DNA of 64,000 nucleotides from Lachnospiraceae bacterium (GCA_017522685.1 JAFWYN010000005.1:310001-374000), one strand, 5' to 3'; shown: positions 34,517 through 42,573, numbered from the stretch's first letter. The notes: generated by a model not told the origin, from the letters alone. Numbers and translations: made by a program.

Positions 34517-35278
34517 ATGGCTAAGAAAAAAACAGGGAAAGACCGATTGGCAGCCTTAGTGCCCCGTTACATACCCAATCGCCTGGTGGCGGGTGTAATG
34601 GGGCTTTTGCAAATGATGCGAAAGACTTCCAAGGAAAAGGTAGAAGAAAATTGCATACAGAACCGCAGTATTTTAGAGGAGCAGGCCAATGTGGCAGAGA
34701 GAAAGGTGTTTTTCCGTCCTTCGGTCTTTATCGAAAACCAGCGAAAGTGGGGGAAGGTGAACTTCGGAAGAGGGTATACCATGGCCTATGGCGGCTGTGA
34801 AATCATCGCAGTATACAATGCCCTGCTAAGCCTGGGCAGAGAGCTGTCCGCCGGGGAGCTGGCCGAGCTGATCAGTCGCTTTGAACGGAAAGGCGCTGTA
34901 TGGGGCGGTATGTGGGGCGTAACACCCCAGTCATTGAAACCCTATTTTAAGAAGCTGGGCTATGCGGTGAAAAAGACCTGGTCCCGTAAGGAGAAGCCCA
35001 TCAACCGACTGGGGGAGGAAAGCGATACCCTGATTGTGACCTTCTTTAACAACGGGGATAATGTGTTTGACGGAATCCATACGGTGAACATTTCCAAGGA
35101 TGGAGAGGGCAAGTTCCACGTACATAACGATTACTGCTACTACCGGGACGCCAAGGGAAGTCACATCTATGTAAGCCATGGTCCCTATGATTCCCTTTAT
35201 GAGGCCGTCACCAAGCTTTCCGGAGGGACTGCCGCAACCTTGTGCGTGATGGGCGTGAAGCGGGATCGGGAAGCGTAA
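34517..35278 (+). CDS. C39-like papain-fold cysteine peptidase domain protein
   Basis: 253 residues, ATG 34517 after TGGAGGAACC. A basic N-terminus precedes a domain with the candidate catalytic cysteine C94 in 'MAYGGCEIIAVYNALLSLG', a pattern close to C39-like proteins (GC-E-x-x-A-x-x-N-A). A candidate histidine is in 'DGIHTVNIS', followed by 'VHNDYCYYRDAKGSHIYVSH'. There is no signal peptide. The fold call is moderate; proteolysis is not shown by sequence. It forms a likely operon with 32981. Confidence 0.65.
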   Translation: MAKKKTGKDRLAALVPRYIPNRLVAGVMGLLQMMRKTSKEKVEENCIQNRSILEEQANVAERKVFFRPSVFIENQRKWGKVNFGRGYTMAYGGCEIIAVYNALLSLGRELSAGELAELISRFERKGAVWGGMWGVTPQSLKPYFKKLGYAVKKTWSRKEKPINRLGEESDTLIVTFFNNGDNVFDGIHTVNISKDGEGKFHVHNDYCYYRDAKGSHIYVSHGPYDSLYEAVTKLSGGTAATLCVMGVKRDREA

Positions 35279-35303
35279 GATTACAGAGAAAAGAGGGGTA
35301 TAA

Positions 35304-35780
35304 ATGAGTATAGTATTTAGCGAAGCCACGAAGGTTGATATTCCGGAACTGGTTCGATTAAGAATTGCATACATGATGGATGATTTTGGTGGAGTGAGTG
35401 ACCATGAGCGTGAGTGCATGGAAAAGCAGCTGCCGGATTACTTTGGCAGAAAGCTGGGTGACGAACTGATTGCTTTCGTAGCAAAGGATGGTGAGCGCAT
35501 GGTCTCTGTGGCCTATTTGCATATTATCGAGATGCCGGCCAATTCCATATTGCTGAATGGATTGTACGGGGAAGTGCTGAGTGTGTATACGGAGCCGGAG
35601 TACAGAGGGCAGGGCCTGTGCACCAAACTCATCCAGAATCTCATAGATTACGGCAGGGAAAGAGGTCTGGGCAGAGTGGATCTAAGCGCCACCAAGGAAG
35701 GCTATCCCATCTATGCCAAATTAGGTTTTCAGGACAAGGAACATCGGTACACGGACATGAGATACCGGTATGAAGTGTAG
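35304..35780 (+). CDS. GNAT family N-acetyltransferase
   Basis: 158 residues, ATG 35304 behind GAGGGGTATAA. Motif A is 'SVYTEPEYRGQGLCTKLIQN' (acetyl-CoA pyrophosphate loop), motif B 'GLGRVDLSATKEGYPIYAKL'. The N-terminal 'IPELVRLRIAYMMDDFGGVS' is common in one clostridial GNAT group. The acceptor is unknown. First of several GNATs between 35 and 43 kb. Confidence 0.9.
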   Translation: MSIVFSEATKVDIPELVRLRIAYMMDDFGGVSDHERECMEKQLPDYFGRKLGDELIAFVAKDGERMVSVAYLHIIEMPANSILLNGLYGEVLSVYTEPEYRGQGLCTKLIQNLIDYGRERGLGRVDLSATKEGYPIYAKLGFQDKEHRYTDMRYRYEV

Positions 35781-35806
35781 TGGAAGCAAAGCCAAGTGAG
35801 GGAATT

Positions 35807-36053
35807 GGACATATACTCAAAAAGTCGATGGAAATATCCAAAAATATCTCATTTTAGCGCTGATTTGCCTATTATAGAGAGATGTTTGGACATATAGAAA
35901 ATAATTGACTGAAAATGTCCACAAAACGAGGCTATCCTTGGACATATGAGGAAGATTATTTTGTATATATCCAAAACACCGGGAATAATGGCCGAAACCA
36001 CCAAGAAATGACATTTTTTTGGATATTTCTCGTGAGAAAATTTGTATATGTCC
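35807..36053. repeat. Spaced-box array D (eight TTGGACATAT/ATATCCAA boxes, 133-base period)
   Basis: GGACATAT 35807, ATATCC 35834, GGACATAT 35888, ATGTCC 35915, GGACATAT 35940, ATATCC 35967, GGATAT 36021, ATGTCC 36048. Steps are 27, 54, 27, 25, 27, 54, 27, so the second four boxes repeat the first four exactly 133 bases later. Box orientation alternates (each ATATCC/ATGTCC is the reverse complement type). The sequence between boxes is not repeated. The array fills the 311-base gap between 35780 and 36092. Confidence 0.8.
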
Positions 36054-36091
36054 AAAGTAAGGCAAGGATATAGAAAAGTAGGTGATACATA

Positions 36092-36685
36092 TTGGGACAG
36101 GGATTCCCGCAGGAATTGCAGAAGAAATTTTATAATGTACTGGGCAAGATAAGTAAGCAAACATACAGCAACGTATCTTGCGGGATTGGGGATGAGTATG
36201 AGACCTGCTTATTATTGGATGATAGTACAGTGACGTTTCCCGTCAGAATCTATTTCATAGATGATGAAAAGGCATATGATACGCTGGAAGATAAAGAAGA
36301 GAAATTAATATACGATTGTATTTTTACCAGAAGCTGTGACGGATATGTGAGGCAAAGGCATCTAAGGAATATACTGCCGGATGACTTCCCGGAGTGGTGC
36401 ATGCCCTATATATGGAAGCTGTCTGCGGAATATGTAGTGGAAATCTTAGACGATATTTATAAGGGTTTGAGAACAAGAGACAATACGCAGTTTCGTGCTT
36501 TCTGTGCAAACAATCCCTATATGTTCCGACGTTCCTATACAAGAATGGTAAGCTACTGGAATGAGTATTATAGGTATGAATGCTACCGGTTTCATGATTA
36601 TGTGGGGGATCGGTTGTACAAGGAATGTTTCGGATATAGCAGGAAATATGAGAGGTTAACGTTGAAGGAGGGAGAACAACTATGA
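36092..36685 (+). CDS. Protein of unknown function next to a SUFU gene
   Basis: 197 residues from the TTG at 36092, with AGGTG about 8 bases upstream. No known family is recognised. The protein has a mixed N-terminal half ('YETCLLLDDSTVTFPVRIYF') and a helical, Tyr/Arg-rich C-terminal half ('TRMVSYWNEYYRYECYRFHD'), with no signal peptide or TM. It overlaps the SUFU-domain gene by four bases (ATGA), so the two are co-translated. It could be an immunity-type or regulatory partner; this is inference from position only. Confidence 0.65.
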   Translation: MGQGFPQELQKKFYNVLGKISKQTYSNVSCGIGDEYETCLLLDDSTVTFPVRIYFIDDEKAYDTLEDKEEKLIYDCIFTRSCDGYVRQRHLRNILPDDFPEWCMPYIWKLSAEYVVEILDDIYKGLRTRDNTQFRAFCANNPYMFRRSYTRMVSYWNEYYRYECYRFHDYVGDRLYKECFGYSRKYERLTLKEGEQL

Positions 36686-37746
36686 GTAATGAGGAGATTT
36701 ACGAAACAACAGGATTTGATGCAATTTCGGAGCGTCTGGCATTGCTGTATCCAAATCAGAAGGAAAGGCACTATGGTACAGTTATTAAGTATGCATTAGG
36801 CGGTAAGGATCCGTTGGATGGAATTAGTGTGTATAAAAGTGAAAAAGGAATGCCGCACTGGCATTATATCAGCTATGGTTTTACAGAGCTGTATGAAAAA
36901 GAAAGTGAGGATAAGGAAGTAAGCGGCTGGGGTTTTGAGCTGACCTTCCGACTAAAATGTGGTACAGAGGAAGAACCGCCCGTGTGGCCTATGAATCTGC
37001 TTCAGAATCTGGCCCGATATGTGTTTAATAGTGGTAATGTGTTTGGAAACGGTCATCATATGAGCTGTAATGGCCCCATTGCGTTAGCAGAAAAGACCAA
37101 GCTGACAGCGCTTGGATTTCGTATAGACCCTGAACTTGGTGAGATGGATACGGAAAATGGACATATGGAATTCCTGCAGGCGGTGGGTATTACAGAGGAT
37201 GAAATGCATGCCATGATGTGCTGGAATGGTGATAATTTTATGGAATTAATGGATCAGACATTACCATATGGTATTACGGATCTATCCAGAAACTCCATTA
37301 TGGAAGATATGACAGTGAAAGAAAAGTGGAGTGAGGGAGTAGAGCGTGATGGCTCCTCCACCGCCTTTCTGTATATGGATGAAGTGGGTTTTGAAACGGT
37401 AGAAATTGCACCAAATGCCCGTGCGTGGGTTCTGCGTGTGGGTGCCGGACATACAGAAACCTTATCTACCATGTTGAAAGCCCGTTTGCGCAAAGGAAAT
37501 GAATTGTACCTTGAAACAAAAGGTTTAGCTATTATGTTTGGACCCAGTGAGGACAAGCCCGGCTTAGGAATGGAGGAGTCGGATTTTGGGATTATTGTGC
37601 TGAATGATGCTGCTTTGAATGAATTGTGTGAAGTACTGCAACCTCATGTCGGATTCGTTTGCTTAAAGAGTATGCCTTTGGCGCTGGAGATTGTACCCAC
37701 ATATATTAAGGACCCTGAGGGAAATGTGATACAGGTAATTGAATGA
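36682..37746 (+). CDS. Suppressor-of-fused (SUFU) domain protein
   Basis: 354 residues, ATG 36682 behind GGAGGGAG. Residues 10-185 match bacterial SUFU proteins: 'RHYGTVIKYALGGKDPLDGI', 'GMPHWHYISYGFTELYEKES', 'SGWGFELTFRLKC' and 'WPMNLLQNLARYVFNSGNVF'. The C-terminal 160 residues form a second region ('FETVEIAPNARAWVLRVGAG'). In bacteria this fold is common among immunity proteins of polymorphic toxin systems. No toxin gene is adjacent, so the role here is open. Confidence 0.88.
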   Translation: MSNEEIYETTGFDAISERLALLYPNQKERHYGTVIKYALGGKDPLDGISVYKSEKGMPHWHYISYGFTELYEKESEDKEVSGWGFELTFRLKCGTEEEPPVWPMNLLQNLARYVFNSGNVFGNGHHMSCNGPIALAEKTKLTALGFRIDPELGEMDTENGHMEFLQAVGITEDEMHAMMCWNGDNFMELMDQTLPYGITDLSRNSIMEDMTVKEKWSEGVERDGSSTAFLYMDEVGFETVEIAPNARAWVLRVGAGHTETLSTMLKARLRKGNELYLETKGLAIMFGPSEDKPGLGMEESDFGIIVLNDAALNELCEVLQPHVGFVCLKSMPLALEIVPTYIKDPEGNVIQVIE

Positions 37747-37758
37747 CGGAGGACAAAG

Positions 37759-38352
37759 ATGATACTCGCACTACAGGGCTGTATGGCTGTAGGAAAAACA
37801 ACAGCCATACAATATTTACGGGAAAAGGCGCCCTATGTAAATATCAGCTATGAAACGAATGCGCACATTGTGGAGGAAGTAAAGCGACGTAAATTAGACA
37901 AAAATGTGTATGAGGACTATCTGGAAATCCAAAGATTGTGGCTGAATAACGAAGTCCTTCGGTATCATAAAGCAAAAGAATTTGCATGCAGTATCATGGA
38001 TTTCGGAGCAGAAGAAATCGAGTTTTATACACTGAATTATCCTAAATCCATCGGACAAGATTGGGATATCGAAAATGCTTTGAAAAGGGAATTGGAGCAG
38101 GTTCGAAAATGCATGCCTGCCAGAATCCTCTTTCTGGATGCTTCCGATGAGGTGTTGTTAAGACGCAAGGAAAACGATAATACACGCTCCAGAAACTTTT
38201 TTGAACATTACTTGAAATATTTATTGCCCTTGAAAAGAGATTGGTTCATCGGGCGGGAAAATGTGGATGTTCTGAATGTAGATGATTTGAGTGCTGAAGA
38301 AGTTGGGAAGAAAGTAAAAGAGTGGGTGGATTTTTGGAATAAGGCTGAATAA
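37759..38352 (+). CDS. P-loop nucleoside/nucleotide kinase-like protein
   Basis: 197 residues, ATG 37759 after CGGAGGAC. Walker A is 'LQGCMAVGKTTAIQYL' at residues 5-20. 'ACSIMDFGAEEIEFYTLNYP' is the Walker B / substrate region, and 'LLRRKENDNTRSRNFFEHYL' resembles the lid with arginines. Resembles deoxynucleoside kinase-like ATPases. The substrate is unknown. It follows SUFU by 12 bases. Confidence 0.78.
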   Translation: MILALQGCMAVGKTTAIQYLREKAPYVNISYETNAHIVEEVKRRKLDKNVYEDYLEIQRLWLNNEVLRYHKAKEFACSIMDFGAEEIEFYTLNYPKSIGQDWDIENALKRELEQVRKCMPARILFLDASDEVLLRRKENDNTRSRNFFEHYLKYLLPLKRDWFIGRENVDVLNVDDLSAEEVGKKVKEWVDFWNKAE

Positions 38353-38376
38353 GCAGGTTTAAACCGGGATGGGAAT

Positions 38377-38853
38377 ATGTTTGTGAGAATAGAAAAAGCA
38401 ACAAGGGAACAAGCGGATATTGTCGGACAAGTACATTCTGAGGCATGGAAGCAGGCATATCAGGGAGTTTTTACGGATAGCTTTTTGAGAGATGATACCG
38501 CAGAAAAAAGAAAGCAAGAGTTTTTAGAGTCCTTTGGTAAGGCGGGTGTTTTTTATTATGTTGTATACGAAACTGCTGTGCCGGTAGGAATTATTAAGGT
38601 GATAGAAGAACCGGATGCTTATGAAATTGCAAGTTTTTATCTGTTAGAAAAATATCGTAATAAAGGATATGGTAAGCAAACTATTGTATATTTGAAAACA
38701 GTATTAAGCCCTAAAAGAATAAGATTATGGGTATTAGAAGATAACAAAAAAGCAATACGGTTTTATGAGGATAATGACTTTGAATTCTTCGGAAACACCA
38801 GATTGATTAATAGGGGACAATCGTATACACAGCTTCAATATGAATCTTTGTAA
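38377..38853 (+). CDS. GNAT family N-acetyltransferase
   Basis: 158 residues, ATG 38377. 'ADIVGQVHSEAWKQAYQGVF' start, motif A 'ASFYLLEKYRNKGYGKQTIV', and 'LWVLEDNKKAIRFYEDNDFE' motif B, as in the RimI-like group. The acceptor is unknown. It lies between the kinase and AAC(3)-like genes in the same orientation. Confidence 0.92.
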   Translation: MFVRIEKATREQADIVGQVHSEAWKQAYQGVFTDSFLRDDTAEKRKQEFLESFGKAGVFYYVVYETAVPVGIIKVIEEPDAYEIASFYLLEKYRNKGYGKQTIVYLKTVLSPKRIRLWVLEDNKKAIRFYEDNDFEFFGNTRLINRGQSYTQLQYESL

Positions 38854-38870
38854 GTATTAGAGGGGGCAAA

Positions 38871-39698
38871 ATGAATAAATCTGAATTAGTTGAGGAACTG
38901 GAAAAGATAGGGCTTCAACCGGGAATGGAGATTGAAGTACATAGTTCTCTCAGCAGCTTGGGTTACGTGGAAGGCGGAGCAGAAACGGTTATAGAAGCGC
39001 TTATGGAATGTGTAACGGAGCAGGGAAGCATTTTTATGCCTTCATTATGTTTTAGTCCGGAATTGGAGCTTACGGAAGAAGATAAGGATATGGGGATTAC
39101 CGTAAAGATTAAAATCCTTTCGGAAGATGCCGCCAGAACGGCTATGGGCATTGTTGCAGATACATTCAGACAGCGAGACGATGTTATCACAGGTACCGGT
39201 GTGATAAGGACTTCCGGTTGGGGCTTGCATGCAGATGAGGCTGCTAAAGGCGGGCTAAATTATGTGATTCATAATGGCGGAAAAGCGCTACTGCTTGGAG
39301 TCGATATATACAAGTTGACTGCGATGCATTATGTGGAAGATATTATGCCAAAAGAAATCAGCGAGCTATGTGAACCGACAGAAGAAGTTAATAGGAAGTA
39401 CCCTCCTGATGAGTGGCTGGTGGAATGTGGTGTGTTTCCGGTAGAACCATGGTATACCATTCAGGATATGGCATATCAAAAAGGATTGATTAAAGAGGGT
39501 TACATCGGAAAATGTAAATACATGTTTTTTGATATTTGGGATGTGGTGAGTCTTTACAAAAAAGAACTTGAAACGGATCCATTTAAATTATATGGGTTGG
39601 ACTACTATTCCTTATCAGAAGATATGAATAATCAAGGAGATGGAAAAAATGACAGAATATGGTCATTTAGTAATGAATTCGGTGGTGACATGCAATGA
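38871..39698 (+). CDS. AAC(3)-type (antibiotic N-acetyltransferase fold) protein
   Basis: 275 residues, ATG 38871 after GAGGGGGC. 'IEVHSSLSSLGYVEGGAETV' is the hallmark start of the AAC(3)/YokD family. 'TFRQRDDVITGTGVIRTSGW' and 'GGKALLLGVDIYKLTAMHYV' follow (usual ...HxxxxxxE region). The family includes aminoglycoside 3-N-acetyltransferases, but many chromosomal members have other acyl acceptors, so resistance is not claimed. Its stop codon overlaps the ATG at 39698 (TGATG), the start of a broken small gene. Confidence 0.85.
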   Translation: MNKSELVEELEKIGLQPGMEIEVHSSLSSLGYVEGGAETVIEALMECVTEQGSIFMPSLCFSPELELTEEDKDMGITVKIKILSEDAARTAMGIVADTFRQRDDVITGTGVIRTSGWGLHADEAAKGGLNYVIHNGGKALLLGVDIYKLTAMHYVEDIMPKEISELCEPTEEVNRKYPPDEWLVECGVFPVEPWYTIQDMAYQKGLIKEGYIGKCKYMFFDIWDVVSLYKKELETDPFKLYGLDYYSLSEDMNNQGDGKNDRIWSFSNEFGGDMQ

Positions 39699-39742
39699 TG
39701 AAGACAAATGAAGTAGCGGAAATCTGTGGAGAGACGGTATGA
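39698..39742 (+). pseudogene. 5' fragment of a small gene interrupted by the ATPase cassette
   Basis: ATG 39698 overlaps the AAC(3)-like stop as TGATG, a normal coupled start. It reads MKTNEVAEICGETV and stops at 39742. Joining the sequence at the 12-base direct repeat (39724-39735 to 41279-41290) instead gives an uninterrupted frame continuing ETEDYYAIYRGTKYSEKAW and stopping at 41342. This suggests that 39736-41290 was inserted into it. The protein family is not known. Confidence 0.5.
39724..39735. repeat. 12-base direct repeat, left copy
   Basis: CTGTGGAGAGAC, identical to 41279-41290. The two copies bracket array E and the ATPase gene, as a target-site duplication would. Confidence 0.6.
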
Positions 39743-39769
39743 TAAAGAGTGGGAAATGCCCGCGTATCT

Positions 39770-39876
39770 GCGCATAATCAAAGATTTTGATGCTTTAATA
39801 CTTGCGCACAATCAAAAAATGAATTAAAATGTGCGTATAATCAAAGAATAAAAGCAATAAACATGTGCGCATAATC
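39770..39876 (+). repeat. Spaced-box array E (four TGCGCATAATC-type boxes)
   Basis: TGCGCATAATC 39770, TGCGCACAATC 39803, TGCGTATAATC 39832, TGCGCATAATC 39866; steps 33, 29 and 34, all in the same orientation. The first three are followed by AAA. The last ends one base before the CGGAGG ribosome binding site of the ATPase gene, so it lies in the transcript or promoter of that gene. Each box is half-palindromic (TGCGCA). Confidence 0.8.
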
Positions 39877-39887
39877 CGGAGGTGCTT

Positions 39888-41246
39888 ATGGTATTAAAGA
39901 GAAAAATATATAAAAAGCTTTTGGAATGGAAGAATGAAAGTCAAGGAAAAAAGGCGCTGATGATAGAGGGTGCACGTCGTATCGGAAAGTCGACCATCTG
40001 TGAGGAATTCGGAAAAAATGAATATGAGAGTTATATTTTAATTGATTTTGCCAAAAAAGATAAGGAAGTTGAAATGTACTTTGAACGGTATCTGAACGAC
40101 CTTGATACTTTTTTCATGCTTTTACAAACGCATTTTGGGAAAAAACTTACGGAAAGAAAATCATTGATTATTTTTGATGAGGTTCAGATATTTCCGCAAG
40201 CGAGAGCTGCAATAAAATATCTGGTAGCAGACGGAAGATATGATTATATTGAGACAGGGTCACTAATATCCATTAAAGAAAATGTTAAGGATATTGTGAT
40301 ACCATCGGAAGAACGTCATATCAATATGTATCCGTTGGATTTTGAAGAGTTTGCGATTGCGTTGGGTGCAGAGCTACTTGTAGAGTATATCAGGAAATGT
40401 TTTGAGAACAGAGTACCGCTGGAGAGAAGTATGCATAATCAGGCTATGCTTTTGTTTCATCAGTATATGCTTGTCGGCGGAATGCCGATGCCGGTCGTAG
40501 CGTTTATAGACAATAAAAAAGATTTTACTGAGGCTGATAAAGAAAAAAGAGACATTCTTAAATTATATCGCGAAGATATCATGAAGATAAATGCACAATA
40601 CAGAAGTAAGGTACTTGCGATTTTTGATCAGATTCCGGGATTTCTTTCGCAGCATGAAAAAAGAGTTGTTTTTAAGCAATTGCAGAGTGGCAGCTATGCA
40701 GAGCAATATGAAGAGACATTTTTCTGGTTATCGGATTCCATGATATCGAATGAGTGCTTTTTGTGTAATGATCCGAATGTGGGATTGTCGTTAAATGAAA
40801 CAAGAAGCTATGTGAAATGTTATTTGGGAGATACCGGATTGTTGGTAAGTTATGCTTTTGACGAGAACGAATTGCTTGAGGATGAAGTCTATAAGCAGAT
40901 ACTGGCAGGCAAATTGCAAATCAATGAAGGAATGCTGTATGAAAACGTGATTGCACAGATGCTGGTGGCAAATGGTCATAAGCTTTATTTCTATACCCAT
41001 TACAATGAGGAAAAGCACAGAAATGACATCGAGATTGATTTTATTATTTCAAATAACAGTAAGTTAAAATATAAGATGTTCCCGATTGAAGTGAAATCAG
41101 GAAAGCAGTATAAAACAACATCATTGAATAATTTTAGAGAAAAATATAGGAACCGAATTGGGGAGAGTTATATTATTCATCCCAGAAATCTGATTGTCAA
41201 AGATGGAATTGTTTGTATCCCGCCATATATGACTATGATGCTATAA
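39888..41246 (+). CDS. AAA ATPase with DUF4143 domain
   Basis: 452 residues from the ATG at 39888 (CGGAGGTGCTT upstream); an in-frame GTG at 39882 is inside the ribosome binding site. AAA_14 domain 20-150: Walker A 'MIEGARRIGKSTICEEFG', Walker B 'SLIIFDEVQIFPQARAAIKY', sensor 'YDYIETGSLISIKENVKD'. DUF4143 covers about 215-410, ending with a nuclease-like 'EIDFIISNNSKLKYKMFPIE' plus 'VKSGKQYKTTSLNNF' (the E-D-ExK-like pattern seen in PD-(D/E)XK folds). Many Clostridia and archaea carry several of these; the function is poorly known. It is bracketed by 12-base repeats and preceded by array E. Confidence 0.9.
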   Translation: MVLKRKIYKKLLEWKNESQGKKALMIEGARRIGKSTICEEFGKNEYESYILIDFAKKDKEVEMYFERYLNDLDTFFMLLQTHFGKKLTERKSLIIFDEVQIFPQARAAIKYLVADGRYDYIETGSLISIKENVKDIVIPSEERHINMYPLDFEEFAIALGAELLVEYIRKCFENRVPLERSMHNQAMLLFHQYMLVGGMPMPVVAFIDNKKDFTEADKEKRDILKLYREDIMKINAQYRSKVLAIFDQIPGFLSQHEKRVVFKQLQSGSYAEQYEETFFWLSDSMISNECFLCNDPNVGLSLNETRSYVKCYLGDTGLLVSYAFDENELLEDEVYKQILAGKLQINEGMLYENVIAQMLVANGHKLYFYTHYNEEKHRNDIEIDFIISNNSKLKYKMFPIEVKSGKQYKTTSLNNFREKYRNRIGESYIIHPRNLIVKDGIVCIPPYMTMML

Positions 41247-41278
41247 GTCTGAATGAAAGTACTTTAGCCGGAAGGAAA

Positions 41279-41290
41279 CTGTGGAGAGAC
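41279..41290. repeat. 12-base direct repeat, right copy
   Basis: CTGTGGAGAGAC, the second copy of 39724-39735, 33 bases after the ATPase stop. The frame that follows (to a stop at 41340-41342) is the candidate 3' part of the interrupted small gene. Confidence 0.6.
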
Positions 41291-41338
41291 AGAGGATTAT
41301 TATGCAATATACCGAGGTACAAAATATAGCGAAAAAGC

Positions 41339-41572
41339 ATGGTGATGACACAGATAATGCATCCGGAAAATGAACTAAAACGCTTGTGTGAAGAGTGGCA
41401 TCTTGATGAGAAAATATGTAAAATAATATTGAGTGCAATTAGTGCGGATACAAAATTGTATAGATGTTGTGATGATTTTGAATACATTTCCAGAGGAGCT
41501 GTAGGAGAAATTTTTAGAATCATTGAAAAGGGAAAAGAACGGGTATTAATTGATTTTTATATAGCTGACTAA
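41339..41572 (+). CDS. Small hypothetical protein
   Basis: 77 residues from ATG 41339 or 75 from ATG 41345. The start overlaps the stop of the reconstructed small gene, as in coupled genes. The sequence 'ENELKRLCEEWHLDEKICKI' is helical and 'GEIFRIIEKGKERVLIDFYI' is strand-like. No family is recognised, and there is no clear ribosome binding site, so it could be a remnant. Confidence 0.4.
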   Translation: MVMTQIMHPENELKRLCEEWHLDEKICKIILSAISADTKLYRCCDDFEYISRGAVGEIFRIIEKGKERVLIDFYIAD

Positions 41573-41645
41573 AATATGTTCGATTCTTTCAATGTACATA
41601 AGACTTTGGGGTCTGCGATTTAGAGAAAAGGTGAAACAATCAGAT

Positions 41646-42131
41646 ATGGAATACGATATTGTTATGGCAACCGAGGAAGACAGGAGCGAGATTTTGTCTC
41701 TCTATAAGGCACAGTTGGGACGGGAGTATTGTCCCTGGGATGAAGAATATCCCTCAAATGAGGCGATTGATTGGGATCTTTCAAGGGATGCCCTGTTTGT
41801 TTTGAGAATGAACGGAAAGATAAAGGCTGCTATTTCTATTGAGGATGATGAGGCAGTTGACCGACTTCTCTGTTGGGATGGGAAGCTGGCACCGGAGGGA
41901 GAGCTGGCAAGGCTGGCGGTGCTGCCGGAGGAGCAGAATAAAGGTCTTGGACGGATTATGCTGAAGTTTGGGATGGATGAGTTAAAGCGAAGGGGCTTTA
42001 AAGGTATTCACATTTTGGTAAACAAGTATAATACAAAGGCTATCCGTTGTTATGCGGTATTTGGCTTTCACATGGTGGGTGAATGTCGCATGTATGAGCA
42101 GGATTTCTTATGCTATGAGAGAGAACTGTGA
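41646..42131 (+). CDS. GNAT family N-acetyltransferase
   Basis: 161 residues from ATG 41646 (AAGGTG upstream); a longer frame from 41592 has no site. 'ATEEDRSEILSLYKAQLGRE' start, motif A 'ELARLAVLPEEQNKGLGRIM', and 'GIHILVNKYNTKAIRCYAVF' motif B. The acceptor is unknown. One of two adjacent GNAT genes. Confidence 0.9.
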   Translation: MEYDIVMATEEDRSEILSLYKAQLGREYCPWDEEYPSNEAIDWDLSRDALFVLRMNGKIKAAISIEDDEAVDRLLCWDGKLAPEGELARLAVLPEEQNKGLGRIMLKFGMDELKRRGFKGIHILVNKYNTKAIRCYAVFGFHMVGECRMYEQDFLCYEREL

Positions 42132-42168
42132 TTTGACATAAATAAGTGAATAGTCAGAGGAGTATAAA

Positions 42169-42573
42169 ATGAAAATGCTTGATATAAAATACAAACGACT
42201 GGAACCTTGCGATGTCAAGAATATAGTAATCGACTATCCCAAAGATGAACTGGAAAAATTCTTAGAGAATGAAGACCATTATCTTTTTGTTGGAATGAAA
42301 GAGCATGAGATCATTGCGAATGTATACGGATACGGAATGTTGCGACCGGATGGAAGAAATATGTTTTACATACATTCCGTGGATGTTTTGCCGGAATATC
42401 AAAGCAATGGTATCGGAACGAATCTTATGGAGTACCTACTGGAATACATCCGTAGTGAAAGGAAGTACTACAAATTTTTCGTATTAGCAGATACGGATAA
42501 TGTAAAAGCATGCAAATTATACCAAAAGTACGCAGAGCGTGACGAGCAGGTACTGTTCAGTAACGAAATATAA
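42169..42573 (+). CDS. Short GNAT family N-acetyltransferase
   Basis: 134 residues, ATG 42169 after CAGAGGAGTATAAA. 'YLFVGMKEHEIIANVYGYGM', motif A 'IHSVDVLPEYQSNGIGTNLM' and 'FVLADTDNVKACKLYQKYAE' resemble the small AAC(3)-I-like GNATs in layout. No resistance role is claimed. Confidence 0.88.
   Translation: MKMLDIKYKRLEPCDVKNIVIDYPKDELEKFLENEDHYLFVGMKEHEIIANVYGYGMLRPDGRNMFYIHSVDVLPEYQSNGIGTNLMEYLLEYIRSERKYYKFFVLADTDNVKACKLYQKYAERDEQVLFSNEI

Noticed and set aside
35807..36053. CRISPR array
   Set aside because: The boxes are only 6-10 bases, alternate in orientation and have unequal spacing of 25-54 bases. There are no cas genes.
35817..36164. Minus-strand frames of 115 and 103 codons across array D
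   Set aside because: They run through the repeat gap and into the start of the plus-strand gene at 36092, with no ribosome binding site.
38871..39698. Calling the AAC(3)-fold gene an aminoglycoside resistance gene
   Set aside because: The family includes many chromosomal members with other acceptors; sequence alone does not support a resistance call.
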